NCBI GenBank assembly: GCA_001584585.1
Contig: LSYV01000008.1
Location: forward strand, 1,192,326 to 1,209,245
From: Gonium pectorale
Taxonomy: Eukaryota > Chlorophyta > Chlorophyceae > Chlamydomonadales > Volvocaceae
Direction: 5' to 3'
DNA length: 16,920 nucleotides
The position numbers were made by a program, and so were the translations under genes. The notes beneath the pieces were generated by a model, which was not told where the DNA came from, did not search any database, and was given only the letters and a program-made list of their open reading frames with translations. Below, in pieces: positions 10,382 to 16,920 of this stretch. Each line of letters begins with the position of its first letter. Within the stretch, counting starts at the first letter, position 1.

Positions 10382-10471
10382 TTCCTTCCCTCCGTCCTCT
10401 CCCCTCCCTCCTCTCCCCTCCCACCTCTAGCCTCCCGCCTCTTCCCTCCCCTCCCGCCCCTCCCTCTTTCC
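10382..10471. repeat. Polypyrimidine tract with G-quadruplex-forming complement
   Basis: About 90 bases are almost purely C and T on the plus strand, with only a handful of purines. Within 10444-10464 there are five C-runs of three or four separated by single bases (CCCTCCCCTCCCGCCCCTCC, then C), so the minus strand fits a very tight G-quadruplex pattern. Confidence 0.75.
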
Positions 10472-10489
10472 CGGAACCCCCGCCCCGCT

Positions 10490-11313
10490 TCACAGCCGGC
10501 ACCTGGCGCCTGAGCAGACTGCGGCTATGCGGTAGAGCTGCAGCCCCAGCGCCTGGTAGATGCGCCCGAATGCCTCCAACATGGTGCTCCAGACCATCCA
10601 AAGCATCCTTCCACCCGACGTCTTGTATTGCGTCTTGAGAGGACGGCCCGCCAATACGCGGGCGCAGCTGCGAGTCTACACAGTTCAAGTGACCAGTGGC
10701 AGCGGACGAGAGGATATTGGTGACCGTCCTTTAAATCTGCCCCTGCACGGAGCCCCGCGCCCTCCCGAGCAGCATACGCATGCCCATTGCACGACGCGTT
10801 GCACTGCATCCGTCGCATCCCAGCTCGAGTTGGGTGTTATCGTTGGCTTTGGGCTCCCGCCATCCCCATTCTTCCAACCGGCAAAGGTATGCATGCAAGA
10901 TGGGAAACGCTGGATCCGCCTGCATATATGGCGGACCGGCACACGCCCCTGAGGAGCACGCTGCCGTACAGATGTGGCGCAGCCCCCACATGATGCGGGG
11001 GACGGTGGTACCAAGATCTGCCGGTGCCAGCGGTAGCACATGACATGCACCTGTAGTAGAGGGCGGCATTCCTTGCTTGGCTCTTGCCCGACGGCCGACT
11101 GGTATGGGGAACATGGCCGGCTTCCAGAATTGCTCGAAACCTGAACGCCACGGCAACAGTGCCTGCGCTTCGAGCTCGTAAGCAGTGAGTGACCCAAGGG
11201 TCGCGGCCAGGCGCACACGGGTCTGGTAACCGCTGGCTTCCGATGGACCGGTTGCTGCGTCGACAGTGCCGCGGAGCACGTCCAAGACAGTTCGAGAGCG
11301 CGGCTACAGGCAC
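10490..11313 (-). pseudogene. Possible decayed or unresolved minus-strand gene
   Basis: Two minus-strand stretches read like protein but are in different frames and could not be joined. The first, about 11285-11090, gives GYQTRVRLAATLGSLTAYEL and, a little further on, WRSGFEQFWKPAMF. The second, 10675-10490, gives LKTQYKTSGGRMLWMVWS, then LEAFGRIYQALGLQLYRIAA, and ends at TGA 10492-10490. An AG at the end of CTCGCAG, about 10670, could be an acceptor for the second. Several overlapping frames between them are also open, none clearly coding, and third-position bias is weaker than in neighbouring genes. No TGTAA follows on the minus strand. It may be a fragment of a host gene or an old mobile element; no family was recognised. 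Confidence 0.25.
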
Positions 11314-11347
11314 ACGCTGGTGAGCCGGACCCTCGAGGACGGGTATC

Positions 11348-11401
11348 GGGGGGGGGGGTAACGAGAAAGGGAAACGGGTCGCGGGTATTCGGGGAGGGGG
11401 G
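11348..11401 (+). repeat. G-rich tract with poly(G) run
   Basis: A run of 11 G (11348-11358) is followed by G-runs at 69-71, 76-78, 83-85, 91-94 and 96-01 within the next 45 bases. This fits a G-quadruplex pattern on the plus strand. It is also a likely place for sequencing length errors. Confidence 0.6.
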
Positions 11402-11404
11402 TTG

Positions 11405-12180
11405 CCACATCTTCCGACTTAAGCTATCCATCGTGCCCTGCACCAACACGCGCTACTGTTAAATGCCGCGCCTCCAGCTGTGTGAGTCCGTAAAGGTGGA
11501 CCCCACCTTTCCTTGGAGCGCTTTCTTTGTTGTCGCAACACGTCCAGGCCTTCGGGATGCGCGCGCCGGAGCCCGGCGCATCGCTTAGCGACGTAACAGG
11601 CGGCAGGACATACATTATACTTTTACATGATCGTTAAAGGACCCCGGCGCTGGGGTACAAACACTTCCGGTCTGTGCTCTGTGTCCACTGTACATGGAGG
11701 CAGCGGTAGCTAGTGGAAGGGAGCTGGCCGAGGCAGTGCGCAGGCTGCGAGGCAGCATCGAGCTCATCGAGCTCTTGCCAGTTGAGTCTCTCGGGTCTGG
11801 CCTCTCTCGGGTGTCACCCACATCATGCCTTATCGCTAACACACCCCGCCTCGTTTACGGGTTCAAGCTCGACAGCGGCAGGCTCTTCCGTGCGTCGCTC
11901 CGTAGCTGGCAAGCGCCCATCCTGCAGCTGCTTGGCAGCTACGCAAGCCAGTAGCGAGGTACGGAATAAGCCAAGCTGCAGCGTGGGCGCTGTGGAGTCC
12001 CGCGCCCGGCGCCATGCATGGTCAGAGCGGTTCCGCACCGGGTCCGCGGGTCCGTAGCTGTTACGAATGCAATGGACCGCAATACATCCTTTACATCATT
12101 ATCTTACCTCCCTACATCCCGCCGGCGACGTCGCGTTTCCATCAGCAACCATCCGCGCGGCCGGTGTCAATGCCAGAGAC
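11405..12180. other. Intergenic stretch upstream of the plus-strand gene
   Basis: No gene is supported. One plus frame, 11694-11954, gives an 86-residue peptide with a helical-looking start (GRELAEAVRRLRGSIELIEL). It lacks strong third-position bias, a downstream TGTAA near its stop, or any family motif, so I leave it unclaimed. Confidence 0.4.
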
Positions 12181-12243
12181 CCAATCCCAATCAAACGCAT
12201 GGAAAAAAGCTCATTTTCGCTATAAACTAAATTTTCTATATAA
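12181..12243 (+). promoter_or_regulatory. CCAAT- and TATA-like promoter elements
   Basis: Two CCAAT boxes (12181-12185 and 12187-12191) precede an AT-rich patch with TATAAA (12221-12226) and TATATAA (12237-12243), conspicuous in a GC-rich genome. Further TATA-like strings lie at about 12343 (TATTTAAAA) and 12448 (ATTTAAG). The last is nearest to the A/C-rich leader that starts near 12480, so the true start site could be any of these. Confidence 0.4.
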
Positions 12244-12479
12244 CGCCTGGCTTTCATTGCTGCGGCCTATCCCGGTGACGAGGACAGGCCGCCGAGCCGG
12301 GCAAATTCATAGGGGAAAACTCCATGCTCTCACCTTTTGCAATATTTAAAAACCAGCCCGTTTGTGTGAGTGCGTGCAACAGGGTTTCTGGCCTTCGGGC
12401 GGCCTGCAGCGCAACGGGCGAATCACGGCAGTCGTCCAGGCGCCCCCATTTAAGACAATGTGGCTCTCTTCCAATCACA

Positions 12480-12695
12480 ATCTACACCACAGCAATCAGA
12501 CATCTCCAAACTACTTCCACTGGTACCGAGCGAGCCTTTCAGAGCAACGCAAGGTTTCCTTCTCGTTGCAAAACAAGTAACAGCGGCCTGCCAACAAGCA
12601 AACAAATCCAACTTCACTAGCAAGTCCATCCCTGGCCGCTGCCTGAGAGCCCAAACTTTCGGCAAGCCACTACCGGCGCGCTAATCGGCAACGCA
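12480..12695 (+). other. Probable 5' untranslated leader, A/C-rich
   Basis: The sequence before the ATG at 12696 is poor in G and rich in CAA/ACA strings (for example ACAAGCAAACAAATCCAAC), typical of volvocine 5' leaders. An upstream ATG at 12460 opens a 74-codon frame that ends at 12684, just 11 bases before the main ATG; it would be in the leader if transcription starts upstream of it. Confidence 0.45.
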
Positions 12696-14169
12696 ATGGC
12701 CAACTTCGAGGCGCTTCAGGCTAAGTCAAGCTCAAGCAGCTTTGCGAACCAGTCCTATTTGTCGCTCGACTCGGCCTCGGCCGACAGTACTGGCGCCTGC
12801 AGCATCGTCTCGACTTCCGCCGACATGGTGAGCGTTTGCAACGTATCCGTTCAGTCTTTGCCGGGAGGGCACTCCTCCAGTAGAATGCAAATGGTCTATT
12901 CCTGTGTGCACTTTGTTTGTGCTAAGCCATTCCAGCTCCACCTACACCCTCCACTAATCCTGCCCCTCTCCATCTCTTCGCCCTGCAGAGCAACTCGAGC
13001 TCACGGCTTTTCTCCGTCTCGAGCTGCGGGAGCCCCCGCTTCAAAGCCCGAAACTCCGACCGCAAGCCTATGCTAGGCCGCGGCTCACTCTCCCAGAAGA
13101 CCGGCAACTACGGCGTCTCAAGGCATGTGGGGACCCCGAGGCCGCAGTTGCAACTCCTCGATTCCCTGCCGCTCATCTCATTTGCCACCGGCGCCCCCGA
13201 GATGTCCATGATTGGCGACGAGGACGAGAGCATCATGGAGGTGGTGTCCTCCACCCCCTGCCAGGCCTCTGCGCAGCGATGGGCGCAGCCGCAACTGGAA
13301 ACCCTGGCGTCCCTGCCGCTCAACTCGCTGGCAGACGACGCCCCCGAGATGTCCATGATCGACGACGAGGACGAGAGCATCATGGAAGTGGTGTCCTCTA
13401 CCCCCTGCCAGGCCTCCGCCGCCGCTTTCTCCACCTCTTCCCCCGCCTCCTCCTCCTCCTCCTCCGCCGACGCCGCCTCTCCCTCCCACGCCGCTGCCGC
13501 ACACGAAGACACCCCCGCGTCCCCGGCCAGCACCTCTTACGCCGACAGCGACGCCGAGTTCGAGGTCAACTACGGGCGCCTCGCGGTCGAGATCCACTGC
13601 TTCACGGTGTGGTGGGAGCGGCCCGCGGGGTCTTGCTGGTGGGAGGCCGCCGAGGGCCTCTGGCCCCTCGCTGGGGACGTCGAGTTGATGGACGTCACCC
13701 CGTGCGCCGTGGAGGCGCTCATCGTCGCTGACCGGCTGGAGCGCGACGCCGCCAACATCCCGTTTAAGCGCGAGATGGCCGCCCTGCGCCTGCGCTACGC
13801 GCGCATCATGGAGGTGTGCCGGCAGGAGGAGGAGGAGCTGCGGCAGCGCGAGCAGTCGGCCGCCGAGCCCGGAAGCCCAGCGTCCGCCTCGCCCCGCCGC
13901 CGCTGCCGGCGCCATTCGCCACCGCCGAGCCCGCCACGCCCGCGGCCGCTGCGAGCCCCTGCAGCAGCGGCGCCGCCAGCCCCAGCGACTGCGGCTCCGC
14001 GGCCTCCAGCGCCGCCGCCAGCCGCTGCAGCAGCCGCAGCGCCTCCATTGCCCGCCGCCACGAGGACCTGGAGGAGGGCTGCGGCTCCGTGTTGGCCTCC
14101 CACGAGGTGCCCTACTGCGGCCTGCGAGGCGCGGCCCTGAGCGCGCTCCTCGAGGCAGCCGCGGTGTGA
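12696..14169 (+). CDS. Unrecognised protein with duplicated acidic module; apparent frameshift
   Basis: Exon 12696-12827 encodes 44 Ser-rich residues starting MANFEALQAKSSSSSF; the ATG has G at -3 and G at +4. Exon 2 starts at 12989. The phase 0 intron has donor GTGAGC and acceptor CGCCCTGCAG. Residues 96-144 and 145-193 are two tandem copies of a 49-residue module sharing PEMSMI, then DEDESIMEVVSSTPCQASA. A Ser/Ala linker follows, then a Cys/Trp-rich patch near residues 230-275 (HCFTVWWERPAGSCWWEAAE) and a charged helix at about 285-335 that may be a coiled coil. The straight reading gives 427 residues, ending at 14140. From about 13900 that frame has roughly 26 of 76 codons ending in A or T. 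The frame one base back has about 5 of 90 and ends at TGA 14167-14169, with SIARRHEDLEEGCGSVLASH near its end. So the true C-terminus is probably in the second frame, after a one-base loss around 13870-13905 (assembly error or real mutation). No family was recognised; there is no signal peptide or membrane segment. Confidence 0.65.
12828..12988 (+). other. Intron of the plus-strand gene (phase 0)
   Basis: Donor GACATG|GTGAGC, a pyrimidine-rich 3' end, and acceptor CTTCGCCCTGCAG|AGC; 161 bases. Exon 1 is exactly 44 codons, and the second exon is open from its first base. Confidence 0.75.
13142..13435 (+). repeat. Tandem duplication, 2 x 147 bases (49 codons)
   Basis: Copy 1 is 13142-13288 and copy 2 is 13289-13435. 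The central 27 codons (from APEMSMI to CQASA) differ at six codons by eye, five of them synonymous; the only amino-acid change is Gly to Asp before DEDES. The flanking parts of each copy have diverged much more. Confidence 0.85.
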
Positions 14170-14251
14170 AGTGGTTACGGTAGTCCACACGATGCATGTT
14201 CCGGTGTTGGGTCGGCAGGCTGGTCTGCCGAGCGCGTACCATGTTGGATGT

Positions 14252-14256
14252 TGTAA
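14252..14256 (+). terminator. Poly(A) signal TGTAA of the plus-strand gene
   Basis: It lies 82 bases after the TGA at 14169, and would also serve if translation ended at 14140. A second TGTAA at 14535-14539 could give a longer 3' UTR of about 380 bases. Confidence 0.5.
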
Positions 14257-14269
14257 TGATACGTCGATT

Positions 14270-15720
14270 GATGACGTGGCGAAAGTTGAAACACGGTTGT
14301 GCCGGTTGCGTACGAGTACGGCTGTTTGATAACGGCTGTACGCACGGCTGCAGTACAGTATCTGGGAGATGAAACGCTTCCTCGTTCCTAGTACTGACAT
14401 GAACTGAAGGCATTGCGTTGGAGGCGTGCCCTTGGTACCGAAGACGTTGTGTTGGCACTGCATCACCGACAAGCGGTCCGGCCTGGTTTTCTGTATGCAC
14501 GTACGGCGCAAATGAACGGAGCGGGAGTGAAAGTTGTAACAGATAATTGGGGCGCAACTATGAATCCCGGCTTCCGCACCTGGAATGCGCTATTGTCCTC
14601 GCAACCAAAAAGCCGCAAAGAACCGGGCTGTCAAGCGCTAAGATCCTAGGTAAGCCCGCCAGATGATTACTTCCCTGGGCTGTGGGGAAACGCTGTGGAG
14701 CTTGGGATGCATGTTGGGCACACGCACACACGCACGCGGACTGACTGACATGACAGCCTACGGTTGGTGGAGTACGACAATCGGCATCAGAGCACCAGGG
14801 CCGGTTGCAACTTGTAAGACCCGTGAGTGACTCCCCGAGCGCCGCAGGTACAGCGCCGCATAGATGCCGGGTGAAAACGGTGGTGTGAGCCACCCCGCAC
14901 ATACCACGCTTTGCACGAAACGGAACGCCGTGGCTAGGGGATAGGGACATTGGGTTTACGTGCGAAACCAGCTTCACCATCGACTCGACAAGCACCCAGG
15001 GCTTCCTCGGCAACCGCCCCACAGGACCCGTTCCGTGCGCAGCCGCCTGCGCCTTTTATCGATATAACTGCACATACTCCGGCGCTCGCATAGAGCCTCG
15101 GAATTTATCCCGGCTGCGGACTGACCCAGCCTTGGTCGCCTACGAGCAACTGAAACCGCCTGCTCTCTCTGCGTGTAGCAAAAGCCGCTACCACGCGGTC
15201 ACCTCGCCCGCGCCCAGCTCGCGCGCCGCCACGCTCGTGTTGTGAGGAGCCAAACTGCCGCAAGCCACTCGTGTGATCCGTTACGCACAAGAGCAAAAGT
15301 CCACGCTCTGATTCGCACCAAAGCCTGGCATCGCACGCTCGGCCTGCACTGCACTGCACCGCTCGGCCTGCACTCTGCTCGGCCTGCACTGCACCGCACT
15401 GCACTGCACCGCTCGGCCTGCACTGCACTGCACCCAGGTTGCCCCACGTGGTATGGCGGGTGCGGCACGAACCCACGGCATGACCCGCTAAGTCCTCCAA
15501 CGGGTTATCCAGCCCATCAGCGGTGCGGCACAGAGTGGCTCGCAGGGGGACGACGGGATAGGGGCAGGGGAAGCCCCTTGCCCTCCGTCGCCATGAAAGA
15601 ACCCCACTGCCCTGCCGCGGCAGCATTTCTGTTGCATCTGCGGGCTGCTCCCATACCAACGCAGGGCCAAACATGTTCGATTGGTCAGCCATTCCTGGGC
15701 ACGTCGGGGCTGCATACGCT
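14270..15720. other. Intergenic stretch, no supported gene
   Basis: The base composition is more even than in the coding regions. The minus frame 14558-15022 (154 codons) and the overlapping plus (15242-15853) and minus (15105-15728) frames have mixed third positions. The latter two run across a minisatellite. No tRNA, transposase or terminal repeat was seen. Confidence 0.45.
15337..15434. repeat. Minisatellite, four irregular units
   Basis: Four units begin GCTCGGCCTGCACT, at 15337, 15361, 15377 and 15411. They have lengths 24, 16, 34 and 24 because each carries a different number of GCACT/GCACC pentamers. Confidence 0.85.
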
Positions 15721-15734
15721 CCCCACAAGAGGCC

Positions 15735-15739
15735 TTACA
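15735..15739 (-). terminator. Poly(A) signal TGTAA of the right-edge minus gene
   Basis: TTACA on the plus strand, 130 bases after the stop codon at 15871-15869 in the minus direction. The 3' UTR would run from 15868 to about 15720. Confidence 0.5.
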
Positions 15740-15868
15740 CACCCAAGCGCAAAACCTCCCACGCGTCAGAAACGCCTCCCAGTACCGCATTGCCCACACC
15801 GCGCCCGCCTCGTGCGACGTAATGACGGCATATGTAAGCTGAGCCCTGGCTGACACAGGTCGGGCAGC

Positions 15869-16748
15869 TCACAGCTTCGTGTACCCGCGCCCCGTGCTAG
15901 GCACCTTCCGCAGCCCCAGCCCGCCAGCGCCAGCGCCGCCTCCGCCGGCGGGACCCGGCAGGCTGCCGCTGCCGCCCTCCGCGTCGCGTGACGCCCCCGT
16001 GAAGTCGCAGGCGAGGCTGGTCTTCAACAGGTCACCGAACACGTACATGAACCTGGGAAGGGGGGGGCAGCGGCAGGGACGCCGGCGTGGGAGCCGGGTA
16101 GGGAGGTGTTGGACGAGCCTGCTGGCTGCAGAGCTACGGAGAAGCGACGCATGAGGGGTGAAGGCCAGCCCAGACGCTCAGATGCCCTCCAAACCGGTTT
16201 CCGGCTACAACCCCAGCGCAATCGCCGATGTATTCCCACCCGCTGCCCCGCACTGTGAAAGAAGCATAAAGTGCACATCAGGTGCGGGGGCACTTTCGCG
16301 CGCGTCCGGCCCGCCGACCTCCCAGGCTGGTAGGGCCCTGCCCACTGGCTGGCCGGGCTGCAGCTTGGGCTGCGGCTCGGGCTGCGGCTCGCCCCGTGTC
16401 CTGGAGCAGTGCTGGTACGGCCTCTCCCTCTCCCCACGCACAGCACGGATGGCCACACATGTCCCTCCCAGCCTACTCGCCCCAACCCAACCGGACATGG
16501 CTGTCAATAGGCTGCCACCGTGGCTTCAGGGGTATGGCCGCCAGGCATGCGCCCAGAGTCCCCACACAGTGCGAACGCTGCTTACCGCCCGGCATCCATC
16601 CAGGCAGGCATCCCCCACCTGCCCGGCCCGGCAGCACTCACCAGATGCCCACAAACATGCCCGGCACCGCCTCCTGGGCCGCCTGCGTCGCCGCCAGCAC
16701 CGTGGACAGCACCCCTTGGTCGCACACACACGCCTGGGACGAGTCGAC
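15869..16748 (-). CDS. Unrecognised protein, 3' two exons (partial at right edge)
   Basis: Minus-strand exon 16748-16642 reads VDSSQACVCDQGVLSTVLAA, then TQAAQEAVPGMFVGI. Exon 16052-15869 completes a split Trp codon (TG+G) and continues FMYVFGDLLKTSLACDFTGA, ending with a Gly-rich tail and VPSTGRGYTKL before TGA 15871-15869. The donor is CATCTG|GTGAGT and the acceptor CCCCCTTCCCAG|G, both strong, and the third-position bias is high. The junction forms a hydrophobic patch (PGMFVGIWFMYVFGDLL) that could be a buried helix or a membrane-associated segment; it is short for a confident membrane span. The gene must continue upstream. A candidate further exon starting at 16870 (VAWYPTLTTVPCW) fits in phase with either of two weak donors (16818 or 16806) but is poorly supported. 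I do not recognise the family. Confidence 0.55.
16053..16641 (-). other. Intron of the right-edge gene (phase 2) with 12-base repeat
   Basis: It is 589 bases, from GTGAGT at 16641 to CCCAG at 16053. It contains three tandem 12-base units GGGCTGC(A/G)GCT(T/C) at 16355-16390 (plus-strand reading). Open frames inside it show no coding bias. Confidence 0.55.
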
Positions 16749-16750
16749 CT

Positions 16751-16790
16751 GCGAGCGAGCGAGCGGCACCACACCACACCACACCACACA
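16751..16790. repeat. GAGC and CACAC microsatellites beside a splice acceptor
   Basis: GCGAGCGAGCGAGCGG is followed by about five CACAC pentamers. On the minus strand this is a GTGTG repeat and then CTCGCTCGCTCGCAG, which forms the acceptor of the exon starting at 16748. Confidence 0.7.
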
Positions 16791-16920
16791 TCACAGCACG
16801 CTTTACGTCTCGCGTCACGCCCCTGTGTGCCCAACATGGAACTGTCGTCAAGGTGGGGTACCATGCGACCCTGCGGGAGGTGGGGGCAGTTGAGTGGCCG
16901 CGGGCGAAGCACATGAATGC

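Noticed and set aside
13088..13118. Destruction-box-like RGSLSQKTGN, suggesting a securin-like protein
   Set aside because: The Asn is one position too far for the R-x-x-L-x-x-x-x-N consensus, there is no KEN box, and the rest has no securin feature.
13850..13890. A tiny GT...AG intron to explain the frame change
   Set aside because: The only available GT-AG pair spans about 26 bases, far below a workable intron length.
13178..14557. 459-codon open frame on the minus strand
   Set aside because: It is antisense to the plus-strand gene and its translation is Arg/Gly/Trp-rich nonsense. The plus-strand reading has better codon bias, a promoter and TGTAA.
14558..15022. 154-codon minus frame
   Set aside because: Moderate GC, mixed third positions, no motif, no downstream TGTAA at a sensible distance.
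15660..15680. TGTTCGATTGG as a tRNA B-box
   Set aside because: The two conserved C positions are missing and no matching acceptor or anticodon stem was found.
15242..15853. 203-codon plus frame and overlapping 207-codon minus frame
   Set aside because: Both run through the minisatellite, where a repeat without stops keeps several frames open; third positions show no bias.

Overview
The window looks like nuclear DNA of a volvocine green alga (Chlamydomonas/Gonium/Volvox type). The reasons are: very GC-rich coding sequence with C or G in most third codon positions, GT-AG introns of roughly 160-590 bases, long Ala/Pro/Gly/Ser/Gln-rich disordered protein stretches, TGTAA polyadenylation signals at plausible distances from stop codons, and an AP2 domain of algal type. 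Nothing bacterial, organellar or viral was recognised. The gene models were built by hand from splice sites, reading phase and third-position bias.

Layout. (1) 502-1197, plus: the last two exons of an AP2-domain transcription factor whose 5' part lies left of the window; its poly(A) signal is at 1918-1922. (2) 9011-2438, minus: a five-exon gene for a predicted 1923-residue, mostly disordered, probably nuclear protein. All four introns keep the frame. Its poly(A) signal (2064-2060) faces that of the AP2 gene, so the two genes are convergent and nearly abutting. (3) 9080-12180: about 3 kb without a convincing gene. It holds a pyrimidine/G4-prone tract (10382-10471), a G-rich tract (11348-11401) and, between them on the minus strand, out-of-frame protein-like segments that may be a decayed gene. 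(4) 12696-14169, plus: a two-exon gene for an unrecognised protein with a tandemly duplicated acidic module, a Trp-rich patch and a charged helix; its last part is in a different frame, so there is an apparent frameshift. TATA/CCAAT-like elements lie upstream and TGTAA lies downstream. (5) 14270-15720: no convincing gene, with a small minisatellite at 15337-15434. (6) 16748-15869, minus: the last two exons of an unrecognised gene that continues beyond the right edge.

The genes do not form an evident pathway. The AP2 factor and the large protein (bipartite NLS-like cluster, several S/T-P-x-K/R sites) both look nuclear. The most interesting items are the duplicated acidic/hydrophobic module in the plus-strand gene, where almost all differences between copies are synonymous, and the large unrecognised disordered protein with short conserved-looking motifs at its ends.
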